From an uncultured Eubacteriales bacterium (GTDB taxonomy: Bacteria > Bacillota > Clostridia > Oscillospirales > CAG-272), in NCBI GenBank assembly GCA_934486825.1, contig CAKSQF010000010.1:28027-92026 (forward strand): a DNA stretch of 64,000 nt, written 5' to 3'. Below, piece by piece: positions 9,112 to 18,293 of this stretch. The position numbers and the translations under genes were made by a program. Position 1 is the stretch's first letter. Every line of letters starts with the position of its first letter. A model generated the notes under the pieces. It was not told the DNA's origin, ran no database searches, and was given only the letters and a program-made list of their open reading frames with translations.

Positions 9112-9792
9112 ATGAAAACAGTTGTACTTATTCCCGCATATAAGCCGGACGATGCCCTGATAAAAACAGTCGTCGAACTGTCGTCGCACGGATACGATAT
9201 TCTTGTGGTTGATGACGGCGGAGGAGCGGATTACGACGATATTTTCAGATGTGTGAGCGGTTTTGCGAAGGTTCTGAGAAAAAAGAAAAATTACGGCAAG
9301 GGCGCGGCGCTCAAGACCGGCTTCAGATATATACTGAACAGAATGCCCGATGTCGGGTATGTGGTAACCGCAGACGCAGACGGTCAGCATAAAACCGCCG
9401 ATATAGCAAAGGTTGATGAAAGATTGCGTGAAGGGTCTGAATTTGTACTCGGATCGCGCGAATTTGCCGGGGAGGTTCCGGTGAGGTCAAGACTCGGAAA
9501 TATGATAACGAGGGGTGTCTTTTCGGTTGTCAGCGGGGTGTCGGTCGGCGATACGCAGACCGGACTTCGCGGATTTGACAGATCACTTCTCGAATGGCTT
9601 GTGTCGATCCCCGGACATCGCTATGAGTATGAAATGAATATGCTTCTTGATGCGGCAAAAAGGGGTATACGGATCAACGAGGTGACCATTGAGACCGTAT
9701 ATGAAAAAGGCAATCCCTCTTCGCATTTTAATCCGGTGAAGGATTCGGTCAAAATATATAAGTGCATATTCGGATACGCGTTTAAAAAGTAA
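9112..9792 (+). CDS. Glycosyltransferase family 2, polyprenyl-phosphate (DPM1-like) type
   Basis: 226 residues, GT-A fold. It has the N-terminal VVLIPAYKPDDALI strand, VVDDGGGADYDD, NYGKGAALKTG and the metal-binding DXD in TADADGQHKTADI. The pattern is that of transferases that load a sugar onto undecaprenyl or dolichyl phosphate. There is no C-terminal membrane domain, so it is the short soluble form. Such enzymes (for example CsbB) can supply a lipid-linked sugar to a YfhO-type membrane glycosyltransferase. A YfhO homologue lies 4.7 kb downstream in the same orientation, so cooperation is possible but only inferred. Ribosome site GAAGGTG precedes ATG 9112. Confidence 0.85.
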   Translation: MKTVVLIPAYKPDDALIKTVVELSSHGYDILVVDDGGGADYDDIFRCVSGFAKVLRKKKNYGKGAALKTGFRYILNRMPDVGYVVTADADGQHKTADIAKVDERLREGSEFVLGSREFAGEVPVRSRLGNMITRGVFSVVSGVSVGDTQTGLRGFDRSLLEWLVSIPGHRYEYEMNMLLDAAKRGIRINEVTIETVYEKGNPSSHFNPVKDSVKIYKCIFGYAFKK

Positions 9793-9855
9793 CAGAGAAG
9801 CTTCGTAAAAAGTAACAGACCAGATAAAAATCAAGGATAAAGAGGTAAAACACAG

Positions 9856-11022
9856 ATGACCCGAGAGAATAAGTATCGTCTTTCAACCGTTTTCCTTGCT
9901 GATTTTGTTTTGTTTGCTGTGCTTTTCGGCGTTTTCATGTATTTTCACTATTATAAAAGCCAGATGAATTCCGGAAATAAGATAGATCATCTCGGACAGA
10001 TCACAAAGCCGTCGGTAAGCACCGACAGCAATTTGCCTGACACCCCGGGTCAGACAGATTCAGGACAATTCGGCGCGGCTTTCCCTGAACGTTTTCTGAA
10101 CGGTGAAAAGAAGCAGCTTGTCGATGATAAGGAAATACGCGATTACCTTTCATCTATGAGTTTTGAAGCTTATGACGGCGACGGTAACGGTAAGTTTATC
10201 GGTCTGTATCAGAGCGGTGCTGTCTTCATGACCGTTCTGCGTGTCGATTATACGCTTATATCGGGTGTCAGCGGCAACCCGCATAAGGAACGCTACTTCG
10301 TGTATGATTTCTATATACGGGATATTGAAAATCTTTACTCAAATGTGACCAACGAACGCAAGGATTTCGAAGAACTGATAAACGAAGCCGAAAGCACCGT
10401 CGATTTCCCGACGGATGACGTTTCGGTAAGCGGTCTGCCGATCGCCGCTGTCAACGGAGATTATTGGGGAAATACAAACCACACGCTCATTGCCGAGCGT
10501 AACGGTTCGGTTCTGCATCTTTCCGACAGAGTGGAAAGTGATGTGTGCGTGCTCTATTGGGACGGCATTATGCAGACATATACGCCCGAAGAATTTGTCT
10601 GGAGCGACGTAGAGAAGAGGGGACCGTATCAGATATGGAATTTCGGTCCCGGTCTGATTGATGCAAATGGGGAAGCGGTGAAGAATTATTCAAGTTCAAG
10701 CTATGATCCGTATGTTATCAATTCAAGGCATCCGAGAACCGTTATGGGCTATTTTGAACCCGGTCATTACTGTTTCGTTACCATTGACGGCAGATCCGAT
10801 TATTCGGACGGAATGACTATGGTTGAGGTTGCGGATCTGATGAAAAAGATCGGTTGCAGGCAGGCATACAATATGGACGGCGGCGACAGTACATACGGGT
10901 ATTACGGCGGTACGGTTCTTCGCTGTAATGAGGATCGTGCGGAAAACGGTAATTCGCGGAAGATATACGACATAATATGTGTCGGCGAGGTCGTAAGATC
11001 CGGAAATAGCAATAAGGAATGA
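9856..11022 (+). CDS. Membrane-anchored phosphodiester glycosidase family (NAGPA) protein
   Basis: 388 residues. One N-terminal membrane anchor (about 10-32) and a Ser/Thr/Pro-rich linker lead to a C-terminal NAGPA domain (family of N-acetylglucosamine-1-phosphodiester alpha-N-acetylglucosaminidase, also found in exopolysaccharide proteins). Recognisable parts are GLPIAAVNGDYWG, WNFGPGLIDANG, HPRTVMGY, FVTIDGRSDYSDGMTM and NMDGGDSTYGYYGG. Family members cleave or process sugar-phosphodiester bonds in cell-surface glycans, and this one should act outside the membrane. It lies in a series of envelope genes. AGAGGT precedes ATG 9856. Confidence 0.82.
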   Translation: MTRENKYRLSTVFLADFVLFAVLFGVFMYFHYYKSQMNSGNKIDHLGQITKPSVSTDSNLPDTPGQTDSGQFGAAFPERFLNGEKKQLVDDKEIRDYLSSMSFEAYDGDGNGKFIGLYQSGAVFMTVLRVDYTLISGVSGNPHKERYFVYDFYIRDIENLYSNVTNERKDFEELINEAESTVDFPTDDVSVSGLPIAAVNGDYWGNTNHTLIAERNGSVLHLSDRVESDVCVLYWDGIMQTYTPEEFVWSDVEKRGPYQIWNFGPGLIDANGEAVKNYSSSSYDPYVINSRHPRTVMGYFEPGHYCFVTIDGRSDYSDGMTMVEVADLMKKIGCRQAYNMDGGDSTYGYYGGTVLRCNEDRAENGNSRKIYDIICVGEVVRSGNSNKE

Positions 11023-11032
11023 GGGACAGAAA

Positions 11033-11248
11033 ATGAAGAAATTTTTAAATTTTTTATATTCGGTCCTGCCGCATGCGATAATAATTATGTCATTGTTTCT
11101 TATCACTTGCTTTATTGTTGACCGGTTTAACCGCGCAATGTCATTTGTTAACAATGATATAACAAAATATGTATTGTTTTTTTTGTCGGTATCTGCTATA
11201 ATACAATCGGTTGTTATTGTTGTGAGGAAAAACGGCAATGATAAATAA
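11033..11248 (+). CDS. Small two-helix membrane protein, unknown
   Basis: 71 residues with two hydrophobic segments (LPHAIIIMSLFLITCFIV and YVLFFLSVSAIIQSVVIVV) separated by a short polar loop, and a basic C-terminus. It starts 10 bases after the NAGPA gene with GAGGGAC as ribosome site, so it is probably cotranscribed. No family recognised. It could be a partner or holin-like accessory protein, but nothing in the sequence shows this. Confidence 0.6.
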   Translation: MKKFLNFLYSVLPHAIIIMSLFLITCFIVDRFNRAMSFVNNDITKYVLFFLSVSAIIQSVVIVVRKNGNDK

Positions 11249-11275
11249 GTATATGCAGAGAAAGTCACATCAGCC

Positions 11276-11953
11276 ATGTTGACAATTGAAGATGAAAGCG
11301 AAATAATAAACTCCGGATATCCGGTTATAGTCCCTCTTCTCGTTGAGGAGTACAAGGGGGATTTTGAAATTGAGGCTTACAGCAGAATAGAAAAAATCGC
11401 CGAAGAATATCATTCGAAATTTTTCGGCAAATTTTTCTCTTCAAATGCGATAGACTGGATTGACGAGCGGCTTCGTCCGTATGTTGAGTCAGAGGGCTAT
11501 CTGCGTGAATGTACCGGTAAATACCGCTGGTATTATCGGTATGAGGCAAATACCGATACGAAGCTTCCGTCGGAACTGATTCTGCCGTCGACCGAGATGC
11601 TTTCGGAAGGCGAATATGATTTTCTTGTATCATTTTCTCTTGCCGAACAGCTTGTCAAGGGATTGCCGTCTTTTGTCACGAAGGACGGCGACAGGATAGT
11701 GTCCATTGCAACCGTCAACGAACACAGCGACGGTCAGAAAATGCTTGAGATAACGGTTGAGACCGCGCCCGCATATAGATCGCGCGGATTCGGACTTTCG
11801 AATACCGTGGCACTTGCGGGTTATCTTGTAAATCGGGGATTCGGTGTGACCTATGCCTGTTCGAAATATAACAGGGTGTCCTGCTCTCTTGCAAAGAAAG
11901 CAGGATTTGAAAAGGTCGGACGTTTCTATGCGTACACGGCGTATAAGCTTTGA
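11276..11953 (+). CDS. GNAT-family acetyltransferase
   Basis: 225 residues. The C-terminal half has the GNAT motif A region with the acetyl-CoA pyrophosphate loop in PAYRSRGFGLSNTVALAGYLV (R-x-x-G-x-G), followed by the motif B-like TYACSKYNRVSCSLAKKAGFEKVG. The N-terminal half resembles the clostridial GNAT_acetyltran type with its own helical domain. The substrate is unknown. It stands between an envelope gene and rqcH. The ribosome site is poor (AGAGAAAG about 12 bases upstream), suggesting weak or coupled translation. Confidence 0.8.
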   Translation: MLTIEDESEIINSGYPVIVPLLVEEYKGDFEIEAYSRIEKIAEEYHSKFFGKFFSSNAIDWIDERLRPYVESEGYLRECTGKYRWYYRYEANTDTKLPSELILPSTEMLSEGEYDFLVSFSLAEQLVKGLPSFVTKDGDRIVSIATVNEHSDGQKMLEITVETAPAYRSRGFGLSNTVALAGYLVNRGFGVTYACSKYNRVSCSLAKKAGFEKVGRFYAYTAYKL

Positions 11954-11974
11954 TTGAAAAAAGGAGACCGGAAA

Positions 11975-13720
11975 ATGGCTTTTGATGCAGGTATGGTTGC
12001 GGCTGTAACGACGGAGCTGAGACAAAGGCTTGTCGGTGCGAGAGTCGAGAAGGTTCAGCAACCCGAAAAGGATGAGATTATGCTTGTGCTGCATGCGGCA
12101 GGGGAAAGCCTTCGGCTTACCGTTTCCGCGTCTGCCAATAATCCGAAAATACATATATCATCCGAAATAAAGGAAAATCCGCAGACACCGCCGATGTTTT
12201 GTGTCATGCTCAGAAAATATCTCGGTGGAGCACGCGTTGCGGAAATAGAACAACTCGGATTCGAGCGTATTGTCAGGATCACATTTGACGGCAGGGACGA
12301 GATGGGCTTTGCAAAGAGGGTAAAGCTTTATCATGAGATAATGGGTAAGTACAGCAATCTTGTTTTTACCGATGAATCTGACAGAATAATCGGAGTAATT
12401 CGTCCGGTCGATTTTTCGACGTCTCAAAAAAGGCAGGTTCTTCCCGGAATGTGCTATGAAATGCCACCTTCCCAGAATAAGGCGAACCCACTTGAGGAAA
12501 CCGAGGCGCTTTTTCTGCAAAGGGTTCATGCGTGCGGGCGCGAGACCGTTACCGATAAATTCATAACCGAAACATACTGCGGAATATCATCGCTTGTTGC
12601 ACGTGAGATCGTTTGCAGGGCTGGTGACGGCGGAGAAAATGCTGTCATGCGCTCGTTTTTCGATATTATCGGCAGAATCAGGGATAAGAGGTTTGAACCG
12701 TGTCTTGTCGTTGATAAGGATGACCGTCCGTGCGAATATTCTTTTGTGAAGATAACCCAGTACGGTGACGCCGTAAATACCGTAATGTATGAAAGTACCT
12801 CCGCACTTATAGAAACATATTTTTCGTCAAGAGACCGCGCGGACCGTACAAGACAACGTGCGTACGATCTTTTTAAAACAATTCATAATGCGATTGCGCG
12901 GATCGAAAAAAAGAGAAGTCTGCAAACAGATGAGCTTGAGAAGGCGGGGCACAAGGACGAATACAGATTAAAAGGCGATCTGATAACCGCCAGTATGTAT
13001 ATGCTCACACGCGGTATGAAGACCGCAAGAATCACCGACTATTCCGATCCCGAAATGCGCGAGGTCGAAATAGAGCTTGATCCCAGGCTTTCACCGGCTG
13101 CAAATGCTCAGAAATGGTACAAGAAATACAACAAAGCAAAAAAAGCGGAAACCGAGCTGAAAAAGCAGCTTGAGGAATCGGATGCCGAGCTTTTGTTTCT
13201 GCGCTCTGAGCTTGATCTGCTCGAACGTGCAAACGGTCAGACAGAGCTTGACGATATCCGCTCCGAGCTTTCCGAGTACGGGTATGGAAACTCTTCTTCA
13301 AAAAAAGCTGTCCGGAACGGCAAAAAAAGTCAGTCAAAGCCGCTTGAATTTCGTACAAGCGGCGGATATCGGGTTCTTTGCGGAAAAAACAATCTTCAGA
13401 ATGAATATATCAGACAAAAGGTCGCTTCAAAGGAAGACTGGTGGTTTCATGTCAAGAACGCCCCCGGTTCTCACGTTCTGCTTCTGTGCGATATGGGTGA
13501 ACCGTCGGAGGTTGATTTTACCGAAGCGGCAATGATTGCCGCCTGCCATTCGTCTCTTGCGGAAGCAAAAAACATTACCGTTGATTATACAAAAGTCAAA
13601 AATCTGAAAAAGCCCGCAGGCTCAAAACCCGGGTTTGTTATTTATCATACAAATTACAGTGCATACGTCAGTCCGGATGCCGCTTTGTGTAAGTCGTTAC
13701 AAGTTTCCGGAAAGCAATGA
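11975..13720 (+). CDS. rqcH: NFACT family protein RqcH (fibronectin-binding A-like)
   Basis: 581 residues. NFACT-N at about 1-240 (MAFDAGMVAAVTTELRQRLVGARVEKV..., then LVFTDESDRIIGVIRPVDF and RQVLPGMCYEMPP), a helical coiled-coil middle region with HhH (380-450) and the C-terminal NFACT-R domain (DWWFHVKNAPGSHVLL, near residue 487). In bacteria this protein rescues stalled large ribosomal subunits by adding alanine tails with tRNA-Ala. Older annotations call it fibronectin-binding protein. ATG 11975 is used rather than 11954 because AAGGAG lies at the right distance and the conserved MAFDAG start is there. Confidence 0.92.
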   Translation: MAFDAGMVAAVTTELRQRLVGARVEKVQQPEKDEIMLVLHAAGESLRLTVSASANNPKIHISSEIKENPQTPPMFCVMLRKYLGGARVAEIEQLGFERIVRITFDGRDEMGFAKRVKLYHEIMGKYSNLVFTDESDRIIGVIRPVDFSTSQKRQVLPGMCYEMPPSQNKANPLEETEALFLQRVHACGRETVTDKFITETYCGISSLVAREIVCRAGDGGENAVMRSFFDIIGRIRDKRFEPCLVVDKDDRPCEYSFVKITQYGDAVNTVMYESTSALIETYFSSRDRADRTRQRAYDLFKTIHNAIARIEKKRSLQTDELEKAGHKDEYRLKGDLITASMYMLTRGMKTARITDYSDPEMREVEIELDPRLSPAANAQKWYKKYNKAKKAETELKKQLEESDAELLFLRSELDLLERANGQTELDDIRSELSEYGYGNSSSKKAVRNGKKSQSKPLEFRTSGGYRVLCGKNNLQNEYIRQKVASKEDWWFHVKNAPGSHVLLLCDMGEPSEVDFTEAAMIAACHSSLAEAKNITVDYTKVKNLKKPAGSKPGFVIYHTNYSAYVSPDAALCKSLQVSGKQ

Positions 13721-13741
13721 TTTCTTGAAAGAAGGCTTTTT

Positions 13742-14512
13742 GTGAGTACAAAAAAGAAAAAAACAATAATTATTTCAATAACTGCGACCGTTCTGGCGGT
13801 CTTGCTCTTTGCCGGACTTTTTCCGTTTGTAAAAATGAAAGTCGTTGAATTCAGAGCATACAGGGTTGCTCCTCTCTCCGACAGCATGCTTGAAAATTCA
13901 GGATACGAGTCGGCTGATAAGCTGATGATTGTCGCTCATCCGGATGATGAACTGATTTTCGGCGGAGGACATCTTCTTGAAGGCGGATATTTCGTTGTCT
14001 GCATAACAAACGGAAGAAACAAAACGAGAAGTGAGGAATTCAGACGCGTTATCAGGGAGACCGGTAATAACGGAATAATTCTCAATTATCCGGATAAGGT
14101 CAACGGTAAGAGAGATGATTGGTCTCATGTCAGAGACGGTATATTGTCGGATATCGAAAAGGTAATCGATCTGAAGGATTGGAAGGAAATAGTTACGCAT
14201 AACGAGAACGGTGAGTACGGTCATCAGCACCATAAAATGACCCATTCACTGGTCGTTGAAGGATATGAGGCTGAAAAGCCGGAAGCAAGACTTTATTTCT
14301 TCGGAAAGTATCATAAGGCTGTAACCGTGAAAAAATATGAAAGCGGCGAGAAGCCGATGCCGGAGGATATGAAGAACAGACTTCCCGATGATGTTTTTGC
14401 GCGTAAAACGGAAATAAGTAAACTGTATAAGTCGCAAAAGCATACAATCGATGGGCTCTGGCATATAGCGCCATATGAAAATTTCACCGAGTATGTCGCA
14501 ACACAAAAATGA
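13742..14512 (+). CDS. Membrane-anchored PIG-L family deacetylase
   Basis: 256 residues: one N-terminal membrane helix (about 8-28), then a LmbE/PIG-L domain with the metal motif AHPDDELIFGGG, the TNGRNKTRSEEF loop and the C-terminal HNENGEYGHQHHKMTH histidines. Members remove the acetyl group from N-acetylglucosamine moieties in small thiols, lipids or glycans. With the anchor it probably faces outward. GTG 13742 is used with AGAAGG just upstream. Directly followed, 22 bases later, by the YfhO gene, so the two are likely cotranscribed. Confidence 0.88.
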   Translation: MSTKKKKTIIISITATVLAVLLFAGLFPFVKMKVVEFRAYRVAPLSDSMLENSGYESADKLMIVAHPDDELIFGGGHLLEGGYFVVCITNGRNKTRSEEFRRVIRETGNNGIILNYPDKVNGKRDDWSHVRDGILSDIEKVIDLKDWKEIVTHNENGEYGHQHHKMTHSLVVEGYEAEKPEARLYFFGKYHKAVTVKKYESGEKPMPEDMKNRLPDDVFARKTEISKLYKSQKHTIDGLWHIAPYENFTEYVATQK

Positions 14513-14534
14513 TTATCAAAGAAAGAATTGACAG

Positions 14535-17123
14535 ATGAATGAAAAAAAATTTAGCCGGAATGACGGTCTGATTTTGTCTGTAATCGTTGTTTTTACGATT
14601 TTAATGATAGTAGCCCTTACCAAAGGTAAATATCTGTATGGGTCTGATCTTGACTGGAAGGCACAACATTCGGTGCTTCCCGATTATTTCCGCACGCTTT
14701 TTTACCGCACAGGTGAACTTTTTCCGTCGCTGGCTCCAAATCTCGGCGGTGCGGAGAATATCTACTATATATCTTATTACGGGCTTTTGTCACCGGTTGT
14801 ACTCATTTCGTACCTGTTTCCCTCGGTTGAAATGGCATACTATCTGATCGGGGCATCGATAATCAGCCTGGTTGCTTCAATCGTGCTTTTCTACTTTTGG
14901 ATCAGAAGACGCTTTTCAACCTTGATTTCGGCGTTTCTTACCCTGTTTCTGACTTTTTCCGGTCCGTTGATTCTGCACAGTCACAGGCATATCATGTTTG
15001 TTATATATATGCCGCTCGTTGTTGCCGGACTTTTTTTTATCGACCTGTTTTTTGAAAAAAACATAAAATCACCGCTTGCATTTACGGTTTTCCTGATTGT
15101 AATGACAAGCTACTATTTCAGCGTGTCCGCAATATTTGCACTCACAGTATACGGGATATATAAATATATCGAGATTTCCGGGGCTGAAAACAGGAGCCTT
15201 AAATACGCTTTTTTGGATTTTGCAAAAAAGGGAAGTACCTTTGCTTTTTTGATTATCGTCGGTGTCTTGCTTTCATGCGTTCTTATAGTTCCTACCGCTC
15301 TTGCACTTCTGAACGGGCGTAACCCGACAAATTCCGGAATTGATCTGACAAGGCTGTTTCCAACGGTAAAGCTCGATATCATTACATTCGGCAGTTACTC
15401 TCTCGGGGCATCCTCTTTTCTTGTTCTCTCGCTTGCGGACAATCTGATATCCGGGAAAAAGCAGGATCGTTATCTTGCGATAGTTTTTCTGCTTTTTGTG
15501 ACATGTCCCGTATTTGTCTGGTTGCTGAACGGATTCGAATATCTTGACGGTAAGGTTCTTGTTCCGTTCATACCTGTCTCATTGATACTGTGCGGTAAAA
15601 CCTTGTATCGGATCAAAGAGGGAAGTTTTGAAGTCATAAAAGTGCTGTTGCTGTTTACCGCTGTTTCGGTTGCGGGAATCCTTTTGTGTGACATTTCCCT
15701 GTGGCGTATATCATATCTGATTGATTTTCTGATCGTTGCCGCAGCTTGTCTAATTATTGGCTTTTTGCATAAAAACAGCCGTAGACAGGTCGAGATTGTG
15801 TTGTCATCGTCGGTCTTCCTTGTAATACCGCTTATTTCGTGTGTGCTCATAAATTCGGATGACAGACTTGTGTCGTATGACGAGTATAACGAAATACATT
15901 CACAGACCATAAGCAGTGTTGTCGATAAGCTTTGCAAGGACGAAAGCTCGGTGGTACGCACGGCAGTCAATATTGACGCGGTTGATACAATGAATATTCT
16001 TTATTCGGACCGCTATTATAATGATACGTTGTATTCGTCGCTCAGAAGCAGCGGGTATAATAAGTTTTTCTTTGACCTTATGCGTAATGAAAACAGTTAT
16101 CGTAACAGAGCGATAATGTCAAGAAGTAAAAATGTGTTCTTCAATGCATATATGGGAAATAAGTATTGGCTGACACGTGATGGCGGTTATGTTCCGGAGC
16201 AGTATTCCAAACTTTACGACGAGGACGGAATAGATGTCTATCTGGCAAACGGAGCCTTTCCCGTCGGATATGCTACAAACAATCTGATGAGCAGAAGTGA
16301 GTTTGACAGACTTGACTACCCCGCGAATATGGAAGCCATGTTGTTTTATACGATAGTTGATGGGGATTTGCCCGACACCGGATTCAAAAGTAACTTCCGG
16401 AAGGTCAATGTTGCCGATGCATTGGCGGATTGCAAAGATTTTGAGAAAACCGACGGAAAATATATTCACAGAAAAGGAAGCGGCAAGCTCAAATATACCT
16501 ATACGCTTCCCGACGAATGTAAAAACAAGACGCTTGTTCTGAAATTCAATGTTGATAATACTGTAGGTGACCTTTCAAATGACGTAAAAATCTGGGTGAA
16601 CGGCGTTGCAAACAAACTCACCGCTGCCGGGTGGAAATATTATAACGGAAACAGTTCGTTTGAATATGTAATTACTCCGAGGGGGAAAGATAAAAATCAG
16701 CTTGCGTTTACATTCTCGGACGAAGATTATACTGTATCCGATATTGAGCTGTGGACGTACGATTACAGTATTGTAGAGGAATATGCCAAAGGACTTGACG
16801 GCTTTGTTTTCGATACCGACCGGAGCGTCGGTGACCTCGTGAAAGGAACTGTTGATGTAAGCGAAGACGGTTATTTCAATCTTTCATACATTTACAATGA
16901 TGGATACAGCGTGCTTGTTGACGGAAAAAAAGTCGAAGCGGAATGTGTTGACAGCTGTTTCCTGGGATTTCCGATTACAAAGGGACATCATGAAATAGAA
17001 ATACGGTTTAAGGCACCCGGACTTGAATCCGGAAAGAAGCTTTCGGCTCTCGGAGCATTGCTTTTTGTTGCGGTTATTGTCCTTGATCTGTATCCTGTTG
17101 TCAGGAAAAGATTCACCAAGTGA
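14535..17123 (+). CDS. YfhO family membrane protein (putative glycosyltransferase, GT-C type)
   Basis: 862 residues. About 12-13 membrane helices occupy residues 1-450, with the YfhO-type first loop (YGSDLDWKAQHSVLPDYFRTLF...PSLAPNLGGAENIYYISYYGLLSP), followed by a large extracytoplasmic domain (450-840) and one C-terminal helix. In Bacillus, YfhO decorates lipoteichoic acid using a lipid-linked sugar made by a CsbB-like enzyme. The GT2 at 9112 could play the CsbB part here. Its surface substrate in this organism is unknown. Confidence 0.85.
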   Translation: MNEKKFSRNDGLILSVIVVFTILMIVALTKGKYLYGSDLDWKAQHSVLPDYFRTLFYRTGELFPSLAPNLGGAENIYYISYYGLLSPVVLISYLFPSVEMAYYLIGASIISLVASIVLFYFWIRRRFSTLISAFLTLFLTFSGPLILHSHRHIMFVIYMPLVVAGLFFIDLFFEKNIKSPLAFTVFLIVMTSYYFSVSAIFALTVYGIYKYIEISGAENRSLKYAFLDFAKKGSTFAFLIIVGVLLSCVLIVPTALALLNGRNPTNSGIDLTRLFPTVKLDIITFGSYSLGASSFLVLSLADNLISGKKQDRYLAIVFLLFVTCPVFVWLLNGFEYLDGKVLVPFIPVSLILCGKTLYRIKEGSFEVIKVLLLFTAVSVAGILLCDISLWRISYLIDFLIVAAACLIIGFLHKNSRRQVEIVLSSSVFLVIPLISCVLINSDDRLVSYDEYNEIHSQTISSVVDKLCKDESSVVRTAVNIDAVDTMNILYSDRYYNDTLYSSLRSSGYNKFFFDLMRNENSYRNRAIMSRSKNVFFNAYMGNKYWLTRDGGYVPEQYSKLYDEDGIDVYLANGAFPVGYATNNLMSRSEFDRLDYPANMEAMLFYTIVDGDLPDTGFKSNFRKVNVADALADCKDFEKTDGKYIHRKGSGKLKYTYTLPDECKNKTLVLKFNVDNTVGDLSNDVKIWVNGVANKLTAAGWKYYNGNSSFEYVITPRGKDKNQLAFTFSDEDYTVSDIELWTYDYSIVEEYAKGLDGFVFDTDRSVGDLVKGTVDVSEDGYFNLSYIYNDGYSVLVDGKKVEAECVDSCFLGFPITKGHHEIEIRFKAPGLESGKKLSALGALLFVAVIVLDLYPVVRKRFTK

Positions 17124-17145
17124 TGCCAATTTGTCTGTGTCGTAC

Positions 17146-17174
17146 TTGACACACCGCGACTGTTATGGTAAAAT
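17146..17174 (+). promoter_or_regulatory. Sigma-A promoter of the Nudix gene
   Basis: TTGACA (17146-17151), a 17-base spacer and TAAAAT (17169-17174), 35 bases before the ATG at 17209. It argues that the Nudix gene is a new transcription unit. Confidence 0.8.
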
Positions 17175-17208
17175 AGCTGGCGTAATCTGTTCCGTTGGGG
17201 GTGAGAAA

Positions 17209-17727
17209 ATGGCAGAGATCTGGGATGTGTATGATGAACACGGACGTATAATCGACGGAAAATCGTCGGTAAGAGGCAAGCATGATCTCTGCGAGGGTGA
17301 ATTTCATCTTGTCGTTTCCGCATGGATTATCAGTTCAAACGGACAGATTGTTATATCAAAAAGACAAAAAGGAAAGTCGTATGAAGGCTTTTGGGAGTGT
17401 ACGGGCGGATGTGCCGTTAAAGGGGAAGGCTCTCTTGCGGCAGTGCTTCGCGAGGTAAAAGAGGAACTCGGTATCAGTCTCGATCCGAAAAAAGGAGAGC
17501 TTTTTGCAAGGTATTTAAGACGTTACCCGGTTGGCGCAAGCGCAATATGCGATGTCTGGGTGTTCAGGCAGGACATATCGCAGGGGTCTTTTGTCCTTCA
17601 GGAGGATGAAGTGAGCGATGTCAGGCTCGTTAAGCGCGACGAGATAGAAAGGCTTGCAAAACAGGGTAAATTTGTTCAGTATCATTATCTGCAAAAACTT
17701 TTGAAAAAGTACTGTAATCAGCTTTAA
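17209..17727 (+). CDS. Nudix hydrolase (isopentenyl-diphosphate isomerase-like subgroup)
   Basis: 172 residues with a complete Nudix box: G-x5-E-x7-REVKEELGI (starting GCAVKGE). The N-terminal part (EIWDVYDEHGRIIDG...EGEFHLVVSAWIISSNGQIVISKRQ) is the subgroup seen in YfcD-like and IPP-isomerase-like proteins. It hydrolyses a nucleoside-diphosphate-linked compound; the substrate cannot be told. ATG 17209 with a strong GGGGGTGAG ribosome site and its own promoter is preferred to the much longer open frame from 17023, which overlaps yfhO. Confidence 0.9.
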   Translation: MAEIWDVYDEHGRIIDGKSSVRGKHDLCEGEFHLVVSAWIISSNGQIVISKRQKGKSYEGFWECTGGCAVKGEGSLAAVLREVKEELGISLDPKKGELFARYLRRYPVGASAICDVWVFRQDISQGSFVLQEDEVSDVRLVKRDEIERLAKQGKFVQYHYLQKLLKKYCNQL

Positions 17728-17774
17728 TTTTTTGATGTTGTTGTGCATATATTTGTTCCTGCGGAGGTGCAGAT

Positions 17775-18239
17775 ATGGCATACAAAATAATCAAAAGCGA
17801 AAAAACCATAGAGGGTGTTAAATGTGTTTTTGAGCGCCCAAAATTGCTTGATTCGAACTTTTCCGAAAAAATCAACCGCTTTACCGACGAATTTGCCGAT
17901 TCATTTGAAAAAAGCATATCCGATGTCTGGTCGGAACGTGAATGTCGGAGAATCTTTTTCCGAGTCTCATGCCGTGAGTACATGAACTTTTTTTCGTTGC
18001 ACTTTTCGGTTGATATTGAAAAATACAATGATGAGTCGCTTTGTTTTTACCGTTCGTTTGTGTTTGATATAAAAACCGGACTTATAGTGAAATTGTCGGA
18101 TGTCGCCGAAAAAGCATTTGCAGCCGAACATAAAAAATGGTCTTTTTATATAGGTGACAATAAAATAGTTGCATATCGTCCGAACGGTGACGGAACGGTT
18201 GCGGAAACCGCTGTCGGGAAACTGTCCTCTCATGAATAA
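17775..18239 (+). CDS. Conserved hypothetical protein (possibly DUF3298/RsiV-like)
   Basis: 154 residues, soluble. The core (FFRVSCREYMNFFSLHFSVDIE ... CFYRSFVFDIKTGLIVKLSDV) resembles the DUF3298 beta-rich domain found in RsiV and PdaC, where a segment reading 'F D x x T G x x L x L x D' is typical. No signal peptide or anchor. A good GGAGGTG ribosome site precedes ATG 17775. Family placement is tentative. Confidence 0.65.
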   Translation: MAYKIIKSEKTIEGVKCVFERPKLLDSNFSEKINRFTDEFADSFEKSISDVWSERECRRIFFRVSCREYMNFFSLHFSVDIEKYNDESLCFYRSFVFDIKTGLIVKLSDVAEKAFAAEHKKWSFYIGDNKIVAYRPNGDGTVAETAVGKLSSHE

Positions 18240-18293
18240 AGCGATTGCCTCATACATAGATATGTATAAAAATCTACTGTCGGAGGGTATATT

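Noticed and set aside
17023..17208. Longer N-terminus of the Nudix protein
   Set aside because: It would overlap yfhO and run through the TTGACA-17-TAAAAT promoter; the strong ribosome site fits ATG 17209.
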